Source: Bryobacter sp. (lineage in GTDB: Bacteria; Acidobacteriota; Terriglobia; Bryobacterales; Bryobacteraceae). Taken from it: DNA of 64,000 bases. Position numbers and translations under genes: made by a program. Where the stretch lies: contig JALHNH010000001.1 in NCBI GenBank assembly GCA_022843625.1, positions 361,312 to 425,311 of the forward strand. The letters are read 5' to 3'. The notes beneath the pieces were generated by a model. The model did no database searches, was not told the origin of the DNA, and worked only from the letters and a program-made list of their open reading frames with translations. This document shows, piece after piece, positions 51,102 through 59,575 of this stretch (the stretch's first letter is position 1; the number at the start of each line of letters is the position of its first letter).

Positions 51102-51971
51102 ATGCACGATTTCATGTTGGTCAATGAGGCAGTGCTGCCCGCCTCCTCCAAAACCATGGCACCCGGGCAGGTAGGTGCAGTCAACGGTTGGGGTGTTTTC
51201 TCTACACTCCGAGTCAAAGACGGTGTCCTCTTTGAATGGCAACGCCACTACAACCGCATGGCGAAAGATGCTGCCCTTCTTAAGGTACCCTTCCCCGATT
51301 CTTCTGACTGGTTTGAAGCCCAACTCCACAAACTCATTGAAGCGAACCACGCGCATAACTCAACCCTCCGCGTCATCGTCCTGCGCAACAAGGGAGGCAT
51401 GTGGGAAGGACCATCGATCGATCGCCCCTTCGATCTCTACGCATTCACAACCAACCTCAAAAATTGGGGTCAAAGCGTCAAACTTGGCCTCGTTCCCCAG
51501 GCTCGCCACGCCGCCAACCAGTTCGCCGGCACGAAAATGCTCTCCTGGAGCTTCAACCTTTGCATGTACGATCAAGCCCATGAGAACGGTTTCGATGAAG
51601 TAGTTTTACTCAATGAACGTGACGAAGTCAGCGAACTGACTTCTGCCAACCTTTTCGCCGTCTACGGGAACCTGGTTCTCACTCCACCCATCTCCTCCGG
51701 CTGCCTTCCAGGAATCACCCGTGCTTTGCTTCTGGAAAACATCAATGTCCCCGGAATCGAAATCAAAGAACAGACGCTTACTCTTGCCGACCTCGAAAAA
51801 GCAGATGGCCTCTTCATCACTTCCTCCACTCGAGACCTGCTGCCAGTTGCATCCGTACAGTCTATCCGCATTAATCAAAATGACGAAATCCGCCAACGCC
51901 TAAGCAGGGCCTTTGAGCAGCATCTCGAAAATTACACAAACACCCATCAGCGCCCTAGCACCCGCCCATAA
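51102..51971 (+). CDS. class IV aminotransferase (PabC/BCAT-like)
   Basis: A 289-residue fold-type IV PLP enzyme. QVGAVNGWGVFSTLRVKDGV and EWQRHYNRMAKDAALL are the start, KMLSWSFNLCMYDQAHENGF supplies the region of the PLP Lys, and VSELTSANLFAVYGNLVLTP the conserved Glu and SANLF block. Members are branched-chain or D-amino acid aminotransferases or aminodeoxychorismate lyase; I cannot tell which. No pab or ilv genes are near. It is divergent from the ThiO-like gene and overlaps the Nudix gene by 25 bp at its end. Confidence 0.85.
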   Translation: MHDFMLVNEAVLPASSKTMAPGQVGAVNGWGVFSTLRVKDGVLFEWQRHYNRMAKDAALLKVPFPDSSDWFEAQLHKLIEANHAHNSTLRVIVLRNKGGMWEGPSIDRPFDLYAFTTNLKNWGQSVKLGLVPQARHAANQFAGTKMLSWSFNLCMYDQAHENGFDEVVLLNERDEVSELTSANLFAVYGNLVLTPPISSGCLPGITRALLLENINVPGIEIKEQTLTLADLEKADGLFITSSTRDLLPVASVQSIRINQNDEIRQRLSRAFEQHLENYTNTHQRPSTRP

Positions 51972-52480
51972 GCCCGGCGCACATTCGACGGCACACAATA
52001 GGTGTCAAACTCCGCCGGCCAAACCCACCGCAAATCGCTGCTTTCCTCACTCAGTGTTAACGCGATTTCCCGTGCCTGAAACCACACCAGGACGTCATGA
52101 TGTAAGTGGTAAGGCTCCACTTCCACTCCGCCCCGAATTTTGGCGGGAATTCCATGAACATCTGCTCCAGCGATTTCCCCTCCAACTACGCGGACACCTG
52201 TTTCTTCCAACACTTCGCGCGCAGCAGCTTCAAAAACATCGCCATCTATTTCGGCTTCTACGTGTCCCCCTGGTAGCAGCCACCGTTTCAGTCGTCCATG
52301 CAAAACCATTAGAATTCCTTGTCCGTCAGGGTGCAGCACCAAACCCGTCGCTGTAACATGTCCAGGGCTAAACTGTTGACGCCAAAAAGGTAGAGGAGTC
52401 TGCTCAAGGATCATTCGGATCAATTCAACGCTCTTTTCATCGCCAATTAAGCCTTCTGGAAGGTCTGGAATCTTCATCAC
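51947..52480 (-). CDS. Nudix hydrolase
   Basis: A 177-residue Nudix protein. LVLHPDGQGILMVLHGRLKR leads into WLLPGGHVEAEIDGDVFEAA, followed by AREVLEETGV. The C-terminal half of the Nudix box (REVLEETG) is perfect, but the segment between the Gly and the Arg is two residues longer than the GX5EX7RE consensus. The EEAD-like metal Glu residues are kept. It hydrolyses a nucleoside diphosphate linked to another group. The substrate is unknown. Confidence 0.85.
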   Translation of the reverse strand: MMKIPDLPEGLIGDEKSVELIRMILEQTPLPFWRQQFSPGHVTATGLVLHPDGQGILMVLHGRLKRWLLPGGHVEAEIDGDVFEAAAREVLEETGVRVVGGEIAGADVHGIPAKIRGGVEVEPYHLHHDVLVWFQAREIALTLSEESSDLRWVWPAEFDTYCVPSNVRRAYGRVLGR

Positions 52481-52763
52481 TGTTTCAACCCTAATGTTAA
52501 CCCTCTAAGCAGACGATCATTTCCGTGAACATAAAAGTCAGTACTGTTGAGTGTCAGTCGATAGGGCTTTACCTGCCCGTGAGCCAAATCCTCTGATTTT
52601 GAGAGTGGAATAGACCATTTGGTTTAGGCCTTGCTATGGTTTTAGGATCAAACCCTTAGCTAAAGACTAGGTGACTCCCTGATAAAGGACTATTTCCCTA
52701 CCTACTGACTAGGAAGTGACGACGTTCACAGGTATTCTGACTGTGGGCATAAAAGAACTATCC
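52481..52763. other. 283-bp intergenic region with direct repeats
   Basis: No gene of useful length in any frame. GACTAGG occurs twice (52665-52671 and 52707-52713), 42 bp apart, about four helical turns, just upstream of the next gene. TTAGCTAA is a small palindrome beside the first copy. These may be regulatory sites; nothing else is seen. Confidence 0.35.
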
Positions 52764-53741
52764 ATGCGATGCGGTTACTGCAAAGGTAAAATCGGCTTCT
52801 GGCGCGGGCTCTCTGATCGGGAATTCTGCAACGAAGAACATCGCCGTCGCGGGCGGGCAATCAGTGCACGCAACGCGAGGGAAAGCCTCATCTACGGCGA
52901 TGAAGATCTATATGATTTAGTACAAGATGAGAAGAAGAAGAAGCAAAAGAGTTCCAAGCTTCAAGCTCAAATCATCGTTGTACTTTCCACCATCATGATC
53001 GGTGTGCTTGCATTCTCCGCTGCAACCGGCTCTACTGGACCTCAAAACCTGGGCCCCAAGGCAATTTCCTTAACTGGAGAATTTGCCAAGAGCAATCCAA
53101 TCGTTGCTCAAGCCAACGAATATCTAAAGGGAATCATTCCTTCCGAGAGTCCAGTCAAGATTCACGAAGACTTCAGTCAAGGTGTTAAGGGTTGGGTGGG
53201 AGGAAGAGCTTCAGAATGGGATAGTGACAAGGGTCGCATGAAGCCCTCAAGCCTCAAAATCTGGAAGCCTTCGGTGAAACTGGCGGACTACCGCATGGAG
53301 TTTGAAGGCCAGATCGATAAAAATGCTATGAGCTGGGCCTTCCGTGCTCCAGACCTTCGCAACTATTACGCCACCAAAATTGTGGTTCGAAAAAATGGTT
53401 CTCTCCCCGTCGCAGACATAGTCCGCTACGCAGTAGTGAACGGCTTCGAAAGAGATCGCCAGCGCCTACCGCTACCTATTTCGGTTCGCCCAGACACGCT
53501 GTATCACGTTCAAATGAGCGTCCGCGGAGAACATTTCGTCACCAGAGTCAACGGTCAGATCGTCGACGCATGGACCGACAGCAAGCTCAAACGCGGCGGG
53601 GTTGGATTCTTCGCTGAAAAAGGCGAATCCTCTTCGATCCACTGGGTCGACGTGCGGGAAGAGCGAGAAGGAATCTTCGGACGCCTCTTCGCCATGGGCT
53701 TCTTCGTCAGCCCCGTAAATCTCTACGTCATCACCGACTAA
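52764..53741 (+). CDS. zinc-ribbon, single-span, LamG/DUF1080-like membrane protein
   Basis: About 325 residues. MRCGYCKGKIGFWRGLSDRE with FCNEEH after it is a small zinc-binding finger (C-x2-C...C-x3-H). A Lys-rich stretch and one membrane helix follow (IIVVLSTIMIGVLAFSAATG), then a periplasmic beta-sandwich with DFSQGVKGWVGGRASEWDSD and VRGEHFVTRVNGQIVDAWTD, typical of jelly-roll glycan-binding or DUF1080 folds. The layout puts the finger in the cytoplasm and the sandwich outside. ATG 52764 is chosen because GTG 52716 has its AGGA too close. It is just upstream of tRNA-Leu. Confidence 0.7.
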   Translation: MRCGYCKGKIGFWRGLSDREFCNEEHRRRGRAISARNARESLIYGDEDLYDLVQDEKKKKQKSSKLQAQIIVVLSTIMIGVLAFSAATGSTGPQNLGPKAISLTGEFAKSNPIVAQANEYLKGIIPSESPVKIHEDFSQGVKGWVGGRASEWDSDKGRMKPSSLKIWKPSVKLADYRMEFEGQIDKNAMSWAFRAPDLRNYYATKIVVRKNGSLPVADIVRYAVVNGFERDRQRLPLPISVRPDTLYHVQMSVRGEHFVTRVNGQIVDAWTDSKLKRGGVGFFAEKGESSSIHWVDVREEREGIFGRLFAMGFFVSPVNLYVITD

Positions 53742-53763
53742 GCTCGGTTATCATAAAAGCATT

Positions 53764-53848
53764 GCGGTCGTGGCGGAATTGGCAGACGCACTGGTTTTAG
53801 GTACCAGCGAGGCAACTCATTCCGGTTCGACCCCGGACGACCGCACCA
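53764..53848 (+). tRNA. tRNA-Leu (anticodon UAG)
   Basis: A class II tRNA. The acceptor arms GCGGTCG and CGACCGC pair fully, the anticodon stem CTGGT/ACCAG encloses TTTAGGT with TAG at 53798-53800, a variable arm follows and the T-arm has GGTTCGACCCC. The CCA end (53846-53848) is encoded. TATCAT at 53749-53754, 9 bp upstream, is a fair -10 box. Confidence 0.97.
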
Positions 53849-53885
53849 CATCCATTTCGCTATCCCCTTCCCTTCAATCCTCCAC

Positions 53886-54500
53886 CTACCAAATACTGCT
53901 TTCCCACGCGTCACCCAGAAAAATCGCCGCAATAAAAAGCGCCAGCCAGAACACCATCAGCAGGATTGCAGACAAAATCTCCGTAGTTTCCTGGAATTGA
54001 CCCACCTCGCGCACCTCGATGCGATTTTTCCCTGGCTTCCGGTTGAGCATCTCTGCAATCTGATTTGCCGCCCCCACTGCCTCTTCGAGAGTGTCATGCG
54101 GGGCCGAGAATTCGATCTGCCGGCCGTCGACAGCCTCAACACCAGCTGCGTAGTAAGACTCCAGCAGGGCCCCTTCGTCGTAAGTCGAGACATTGCGGAA
54201 GAAACAGTGGCGAATTTCATCACGAGTCAAGCTTCTGGGAGGCCGCACCAACAGTGGCCAGACGCTGACACTAATGCCATCCGGGGTAACAACAGTAGTC
54301 CGCCAGTTGACCAGCAAGGCGAAAACTACGTAACCGTAAAGGGCAAAGGCCGGAATCACCAAATGAACGCTAGGTCGCTCGTCAGGATACTGAAGGGTGC
54401 TGATTGTGCCCCCTACCAACAGAACGAGGAAGATCCCAAGAGTGATCACGCCCCAGGGCAAACTCATCCATCGCTGCTGGATTTTCAGTTTCTCGATCAC
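53886..54500 (-). CDS. membrane protein of unknown function
   Basis: A 204-residue protein with three or four hydrophobic segments: two near the N-terminus (WGVITLGIFLVLLVGG, LVIPAFALYGYVVFALLV) and one or two at the C-terminus (ILSAILLMVFWLALFIAAIF). The soluble middle (VTPDGISVSVWPLLVRPPRS, LEEAVGAANQIAEMLNRKPG) resembles PH-like domains of bacterial membrane proteins, weakly. The GTG start lies one base after the stop of the dehydratase gene, so it is in the same transcript. The role is unknown. Confidence 0.6.
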   Translation of the reverse strand: MIEKLKIQQRWMSLPWGVITLGIFLVLLVGGTISTLQYPDERPSVHLVIPAFALYGYVVFALLVNWRTTVVTPDGISVSVWPLLVRPPRSLTRDEIRHCFFRNVSTYDEGALLESYYAAGVEAVDGRQIEFSAPHDTLEEAVGAANQIAEMLNRKPGKNRIEVREVGQFQETTEILSAILLMVFWLALFIAAIFLGDAWESSIW

Positions 54501-54501
54501 C

Positions 54502-55767
54502 CTATGGTTTTACGACAGTCCCGTCCATCGTGCGATCCAGAGGATACTGATAACCCTGCGCAGCCGGTTGAATCGGATACTTCGCAGCCAGCGCTTCGTT
54601 CACGTCCATCCCCAGACCCGGCTTGCCATTACTGTAGAGCGACCCATTCCGAATCTCGGCAGCCCCCGTCACTACTTCCTTCGCCACATCAGGGAAATTG
54701 TTCTCTTCCTGAATCCCAAATGCAGGGTGAGATATGTCGACATGGTAGGCGGCAAGTTGATTGACTGGATCATTCTCCCCACCTTCCTGAAATGCCGTAC
54801 GAACCCCATAAGGCTCGCAAAACGTAGCAAGCTTCTTGGCCGGGGTAATGCCTCCAATGGCGGACACACGGCACCTCACAAAGTCGATAAGCCGGTCCTG
54901 TACTAGCGGCAAGAACTCAAACGGATGGGTGAAGAGTTCGCCCACAGCCTGCGGGGTCGTTGCAATCTGGCGAATCTGCTTGTACCACCCCAGTTGCTCA
55001 GGCGAAAGCACGTCCTCGACAAAGAACATCTGATAAGGCTGCATCCGCCGCGAGAACTCCACAGCATTGATCCCGCTCAAGTGGCTATGTACGTCATGGC
55101 AGAGCTTGGGCGTGAAGCCCACCTTCGAGCGGACATATTCGAAAAGCGGAGGAATCGTCTCCACATAAACATCCTCGTCGAAGGCCTTGCCACCTTTGCC
55201 ATCCGCGATGAAACCGCCACCACCGTAAGCACCCATCTGTACCCGGATGTGCCGAAATCCCTTGGCCTGCGATTTCTGGACGTTTTCAACGATCACCTCC
55301 CGGGAAGCTCCGCTGATGTGGTCGTAGCAAGGCACCGCGTCTCGCACCTTCCCGCCAAGCAACTCGTAGACCGGCATCCCGGCACGCTTGCCTTTGATAT
55401 CCCACAGAGCCATATCCATGCCACTCAATACGTTATTGTTAACCGGACCATTGCGCCAGTAAGTACGCAAGTGCCCACTCTGCCACAGGTCCTCGATCTG
55501 CTCGGGATTCTTTCCAATCAGCCACGGAGCAAGGTGCTTCTCAATAGCGGCGATCACAGCATGGGGCTGGAAGTGATTGCTGGCAGAGCCGATTCCGTAA
55601 AGGCCAGGTTCGCTGGTGATGATCTTGATAAAGATCCAGCGGTAGTTCCGCCCCGCGCTTGTGGCAATCACTTTGACATCTTTGATGGTCAGCGGCGGAA
55701 GGCCCTTCGCCGATTGTGTCAATAGCGGAGTGGCCCAAAGTGATTTCAATAGCTCGCGGCGTCGCAT
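54502..55767 (-). CDS. enolase-superfamily dehydratase, mannonate/galactonate type (ManD-like)
   Basis: A 421-residue mandelate racemase/muconate lactonising family protein. The metal ligands are in CHDVHSHLSG (Asp), FFVEDVLSPEQLG (Glu) and AVGELFTHPFEFLPLV (Glu), and SGMDMALWDIKGKRAGMPVY is the family start of the barrel. The Asp-Glu-Glu spacing and length fit the ManD/RspA branch, which dehydrates sugar acids. The N-terminus MRRRELLKSLWATPLLTQS is a twin-arginine leader, so it is probably exported, unlike most relatives. It is followed by the membrane protein gene. Confidence 0.87.
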   Translation of the reverse strand: MRRRELLKSLWATPLLTQSAKGLPPLTIKDVKVIATSAGRNYRWIFIKIITSEPGLYGIGSASNHFQPHAVIAAIEKHLAPWLIGKNPEQIEDLWQSGHLRTYWRNGPVNNNVLSGMDMALWDIKGKRAGMPVYELLGGKVRDAVPCYDHISGASREVIVENVQKSQAKGFRHIRVQMGAYGGGGFIADGKGGKAFDEDVYVETIPPLFEYVRSKVGFTPKLCHDVHSHLSGINAVEFSRRMQPYQMFFVEDVLSPEQLGWYKQIRQIATTPQAVGELFTHPFEFLPLVQDRLIDFVRCRVSAIGGITPAKKLATFCEPYGVRTAFQEGGENDPVNQLAAYHVDISHPAFGIQEENNFPDVAKEVVTGAAEIRNGSLYSNGKPGLGMDVNEALAAKYPIQPAAQGYQYPLDRTMDGTVVKP

Positions 55768-55797
55768 GGCCTATATCTCTATCACAAATCAGGCCAA

Positions 55798-57771
55798 TTA
55801 CTTCTGCAGTTTCAGAATCTCACTTAGCGCCAGGATCCTCTCCCGGTCCGCAACACTCTGAACGGCGGGACCCATCTTCTGAAGCTCAGCCGCCAGACTC
55901 TTAAACTTTCCCGTCTGCCCACTCTGGGTCGATGTCCCAATCGCGTCAGTCAGCGCCGTCAGCATCTTCGGCTGCAGAGACTTCCCGCGAGCCAATTGAT
56001 CCACATACGCACGCGCCACAATAAGATTGGAAGGCCACTCCACCTTAGGCTGGTTCTGCACATTCAGATAATCGAAATGCACCTGGTTTGCTGCGTCAAT
56101 CTCGTTCTGCGTCAGAAATTTGCTCGGCACCAGGCGAAAGACATCAAGGCCCCGCGCGATTTCCGCTCCATAAATGTAGCCGTTGTACCAGTAAGTCGAC
56201 CACTGCCCGCCCATCGCTCGCTTGGTACCATCCACCGGGCCGCGGTCAAAATAGGCAATCTCAAACGGATGAGCCGCATCGGTGAAATCCACAACCGAGA
56301 TCCCGCCCTGATACCAGGCCTGCACCAAAATATCGCGACCAGGCACCGGGACAATCGAGCCGTTGTGCGCCACACAGTTTTCAAACTCGGTTTGCGCCGC
56401 AGGCATCTTGTAATAGGACGCCAGCGTCAACTTGCGATTGGCAAGAGTGAAAATCGCATCTGCCCCCCAGCTCATCGGGTCGGTCGCACGGCAACGCGGC
56501 TGTGCGCCGCCACCCCATTCATCGGTAAACAGCACCTTGGTTCCGGCATTGTTGAAATTGGCCGAGTGCCAATAGGCATAGTTCGGATCACTCACCGCCG
56601 CAATCCGCAATGGATTCACCGGATTGGAAATATCCAGCAGAATTCCATTTCCCGAACACGCTCCCGCAGCCAGTCCTGCCGAAGCAAAGATGGTGATGTC
56701 GTGACACTGGTTGGTTTCTGACATTTTCTGTGTGCCCTCACCGCTATTGCCCCCTTTGTTCAATCCATCAAGCGCACCTGTCTGTTGATCGGTGAAGATG
56801 CGCGGGCTCGAAACAATCTTTGCCTGTTCAGGATGGGCAAGAGGCACTTTAACAATGTCAATCCGGAAGAGCGCGGTTTCGGGGTTCTTGTCGGGCTGGC
56901 CAGCCGAGCAGCCCGCAAGCTCTTCGCCCTGTCGCACCTGGCTGGTTCCCGAGATATAGACATAGATATTTTCTTTATCTTTGGGGTCTACCAGCAGCGA
57001 GTGCGTATGCGATCCGCGGCAGCTCTGCACAGCGGCAACTTGCTTCGGCTTTGTAATGTCTGAGATATCAAAAATGCGAACCCCACGAAACCGCTCTGGG
57101 CTGGGAGGTGGCAACGGTCGTTGTCGCTGCGGAGCCGTGGCTCCAGAGGCAGCAACTTCCGGTGCCGGTGCGGGCGGCGGAGGAGTGTAGCCGGGAGGCA
57201 GCGGTATCCCCTGCGTCCCGCAGTCCAAACGGCCATTCATGGCTTCCGCCGACATAAACAGAAGATTGCCGTAGATCGAAACGTCGCCCTGCCCGCCAGG
57301 GCACATCAGCGAGGTGATCAGTTTCGCCTGCCTCGGGTTGTCGATATCGTAAAAGTTGATTCCGTTATAGTTACCGACGAAGACTTTGTTGCCGCTAAAG
57401 GCGAGATCGGAATTGGTAGACCCATAAGCATTTGGCGCAGCTTGCGGCGTCTTCGGTGCCGGATCCGGGCTCTCCTGCGGAGTCGGCTGCGGTGCCGGCG
57501 TCACAACGACGTCACCAGGCGCAAAGCCCGGAGGCTTGGGCAGAGAGCCCAGCCGCTCCATCCCCAATGCCGCTTCCCCGGCGTCGTAAAGGCCAGCCTT
57601 CAAGCCAATCCGTGGGTCGCTGCTACTGGAACGTGGATTTGTACTAACGCCCGTATCGATCACTTTCGGTGGCGGCGGAGGTGGGGCTGGCGATTTCTTT
57701 GGCGCAGGGTCCTGGGCAAAAGTGGCCACCAGACAAACGGTCAACGGCATCAGCTTCGGGCTAAATTTCAT
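55798..57771 (-). CDS. LVIVD-repeat beta-propeller protein, secreted
   Basis: A 657-residue protein with a signal peptide (MKFSPKLMPLTVCLVATFAQ), a Pro-rich linker (SPAPPPPPPKV) and LVIVD-type repeats: NKVFVGNYNGINFYDIDNPR, GVRIFDISDITKPKQVAAVQ, and ISVVDFTDAAHPFEIAYFDR. The blades make a surface or periplasmic propeller. The family is found in secreted proteins of unknown role. Its ATG overlaps the DUF305 stop as ATGA, so the two are translationally coupled. A helical tail of about 80 residues follows the propeller. Confidence 0.85.
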   Translation of the reverse strand: MKFSPKLMPLTVCLVATFAQDPAPKKSPAPPPPPPKVIDTGVSTNPRSSSSDPRIGLKAGLYDAGEAALGMERLGSLPKPPGFAPGDVVVTPAPQPTPQESPDPAPKTPQAAPNAYGSTNSDLAFSGNKVFVGNYNGINFYDIDNPRQAKLITSLMCPGGQGDVSIYGNLLFMSAEAMNGRLDCGTQGIPLPPGYTPPPPAPAPEVAASGATAPQRQRPLPPPSPERFRGVRIFDISDITKPKQVAAVQSCRGSHTHSLLVDPKDKENIYVYISGTSQVRQGEELAGCSAGQPDKNPETALFRIDIVKVPLAHPEQAKIVSSPRIFTDQQTGALDGLNKGGNSGEGTQKMSETNQCHDITIFASAGLAAGACSGNGILLDISNPVNPLRIAAVSDPNYAYWHSANFNNAGTKVLFTDEWGGGAQPRCRATDPMSWGADAIFTLANRKLTLASYYKMPAAQTEFENCVAHNGSIVPVPGRDILVQAWYQGGISVVDFTDAAHPFEIAYFDRGPVDGTKRAMGGQWSTYWYNGYIYGAEIARGLDVFRLVPSKFLTQNEIDAANQVHFDYLNVQNQPKVEWPSNLIVARAYVDQLARGKSLQPKMLTALTDAIGTSTQSGQTGKFKSLAAELQKMGPAVQSVADRERILALSEILKLQK

Positions 57772-58493
57772 TTGGAATCCTTAGAGATAGTTCGCGGCAG
57801 TGTTTTCTGGGGTGCAGCCTTCACAAGCATGCTCCGCATGATTTTGATTTCGGCGCTCTGCGTGTTATCGATATCGGTCACAAAATCAAAAAGCAGACCA
57901 TCCTGTTCGGCCCCGCCTGCAGCCAATAAATCGTCCACCATATCGAGTGCGCCAGTGTGATGTTGAATCATACCGGTCAGAAAGAGCCGGTCAAAAGCCC
58001 TCCCGCTCGATTTGGCCAGCACCTTCATCTGGTTCGGCGACAGCATCCCGGGCATCACCGGAACATCGCCAGAAGCCATCTTCGACGTATCCATACCGGG
58101 TGTATGGTGATGCATATGGGCATGCCCGGCCACGATCGGCTGATTGTGCTCCCGCAGCCACTGCTTCATCGATTCAATCTCATCGGCCTGAGAGACACTG
58201 ATGCGCTTGCCAAAACCCTGTAGCACCTTGCTCGATCCGCGTTTCAGCAGCAGGTCCACCATCTCCACGGCCTGCGAGTGATGAACAATCATGGCCTGCA
58301 TAAATTCAATATCAGCCTGGGTCGGCGGACGAACGGCAATCCTGGCTTCAGCGTGAGAAAGAATCTTTCCAGGCTGACCCGGCGCACCAGGTTGTACGAT
58401 CTGGGGCGGCGGAGTATCCTTCTGCGGAAATGGCACTCCGGAGGCGATCACGCTGCAAAGGGCAAAACTGACAAGCCGCATGCAATAAGACAT
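57768..58493 (-). CDS. DUF305 protein, His/Met-rich, secreted
   Basis: A 241-residue protein with a signal peptide (MRLVSFALCSVIASGVPF). Two DUF305 helical repeats are visible: IEFMQAMIVHHSQAVEMVDL and LFLTGMIQHHTGALDMVDDL, each with HH and Met residues set for metal binding (copper is known for related ferritin-like folds). GHAHMHHHTPGM in the linker adds further histidines. It is exported and probably binds metal. It is the first gene of the pair with the LVIVD protein. CTATAT lies 6 nt before its ATG, so it too may be leaderless. Confidence 0.87.
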   Translation of the reverse strand: MSYCMRLVSFALCSVIASGVPFPQKDTPPPQIVQPGAPGQPGKILSHAEARIAVRPPTQADIEFMQAMIVHHSQAVEMVDLLLKRGSSKVLQGFGKRISVSQADEIESMKQWLREHNQPIVAGHAHMHHHTPGMDTSKMASGDVPVMPGMLSPNQMKVLAKSSGRAFDRLFLTGMIQHHTGALDMVDDLLAAGGAEQDGLLFDFVTDIDNTQSAEIKIMRSMLVKAAPQKTLPRTISKDSK

Positions 58494-58570
58494 TGAACAA
58501 TATAGGCTTGAAAATCCGCGAATGTCAAACCCGAACGTTGAGGGCGATTGACGGAATGAGCTGGAAGGAG

Positions 58571-58729
58571 TTAGAACTGCAGCGCAGCCAACGCAGCAGG
58601 CAATACATTGATCGCAACATCGCGATTCAGCTTGCTATCCCGAGCCCGACAAACCTCGCCCATACCCCCCGCACCATCTGCCGAGAAGCTTTCGTAAGAT
58701 TCGAGTTTGTCGCCGGATGAAAGAGCCAT
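58571..58729 (-). pseudogene. degenerate N-terminus of a serine/threonine protein kinase
   Basis: A 52-codon frame starting ATG 58729 and ending TAA 58571 reads MALSSGDKLESYESF, then GAGGMGEVCRARDSKLNRDV, then AINVLPAALAAL. This is the start of an acidobacterial Ser/Thr kinase: the glycine loop GAGGMGEV is intact. The VAIK motif reads VAIN, so the ATP-binding Lys is lost, and the rest of the kinase is gone. It is a relic rather than a working gene. TAGACT lies 16 nt upstream on the minus strand. No kinase sequence was found between this and vapC. Confidence 0.8.
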
Positions 58730-58861
58730 AGGCGCGATTCAACTTAGTCTACTCGATGGGAAGCTACTGGAATACCGGAATCGGATACTCTGAGTTCTTC
58801 CCAGAACTAAGTGGACATTCCGAGCTTAGAGCTGCAGTACATCGAATTGCGCTGAGATTTC

Positions 58862-59287
58862 CTACAGGTGAAACCAGCGCAGTGTCGGCGCGAAACGGGC
58901 AAAGTCTGTGTCAGCGCTAACCCAAACACAGCCACTCTCGATAGCCAGGGCTGCATGAGCCGCGTCAGCAACCAGGTTCCCTCGCACACCTGGATCTTGG
59001 CAGAGTTGCCGGAAGAGAGCCCAATGCCGAGGCCCCGGGCGGATCAAAACACAATTTGGCTGGGCTAGCAGCGCGTCTATAAACCGGAAGGCATCCGTCG
59101 TAGCAGATGGTGGATCGAAAACTTTGGGGTTCGTTACTACCCTAACGAAGCCCTGAAGCACCAGTTCAGAGAGCGCAAACGGCTCTGGGCCTGTGCACAA
59201 CTCGGTAAGCCACTTCGCATAGCGACCATGTTGGACGCACTCTTCCCTGTGAGCATAGACCAAAACATTGACATCGGGCATTCGCAT
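58862..59287 (-). CDS. vapC: VapC-type PIN-domain toxin
   Basis: A 141-residue PIN domain protein. The acidic residues are in MPDVNVLVYAHREE (Asp), ALSELVLQGFVRVVTN (Glu), NLVADAAHAALAIESG (Asp) and VSADTDFARFAPTLRW (Asp pair). VapC proteins are ribonucleases that cut tRNA or rRNA and are neutralised by VapB. It follows vapB with a 5-bp gap, as in most such pairs. The gene is of normal length. Confidence 0.88.
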   Translation of the reverse strand: MRMPDVNVLVYAHREECVQHGRYAKWLTELCTGPEPFALSELVLQGFVRVVTNPKVFDPPSATTDAFRFIDALLAQPNCVLIRPGPRHWALFRQLCQDPGVRGNLVADAAHAALAIESGCVWVSADTDFARFAPTLRWFHL

Positions 59288-59292
59288 GAAGG

Positions 59293-59547
59293 CTACCGGT
59301 CTCGTTGATATTCGTATTCGTCGTCTGAAGTGATGAGTTCCGAAATTCGATCGAGATTGCGGTTCGGGTCAACCAGCCTGCCCTTGACGGTGTGCAACTG
59401 GAAAGGGACGCTTTGCGCTTCGGCTGAGTGCGAAAGAAGTAGCCGCAAAGCATCTTCTATAACGCTACTTACGCTCGTTCCCCGCTGCTCGGCATATTGT
59501 TTCGCGTTTTCGAGCAGAGGGTCTGATATTGCCACTGTGGTCCGCAT
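59293..59547 (-). CDS. vapB: VapB-type antitoxin, ribbon-helix-helix
   Basis: An 84-residue protein. [40 protein letters not shown] is the ribbon-helix-helix (DUF2191/VapB) DNA-binding half. The C-terminal part ([20 protein letters not shown]) is the usual PIN-binding tail. It binds VapC and represses its own promoter. ATG 59547 is 5 nt after TAGAAT, so the message is nearly leaderless. The upstream palindrome set at 59576-59602 is its likely operator. Confidence 0.87.
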   Translation of the reverse strand: MRTTVAISDPLLENAKQYAEQRGTSVSSVIEDALRLLLSHSAEAQSVPFQLHTVKGRLVDPNRNLDRISELITSDDEYEYQRDR

Positions 59548-59552
59548 ATCTC

Positions 59553-59558
59553 ATTCTA
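59553..59558 (-). promoter_or_regulatory. -10 box of vapBC
   Basis: TAGAAT on the minus strand ends 5 nt before ATG 59547. The expected -35 region coincides with the palindromes at 59576-59602. Confidence 0.55.
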
Positions 59559-59575
59559 GCATTGGCATGCCGCTA

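Noticed and set aside
58493..58720. 75-aa plus-strand frame between DUF305 and vapC
   Set aside because: It overlaps the kinase relic on the other strand, which has homology-like content; this frame has none.
58997..59010. sigma-54-like TTGGCAGAGTTGCC
   Set aside because: The spacing between the GG and GC elements is too short and it lies inside vapC.
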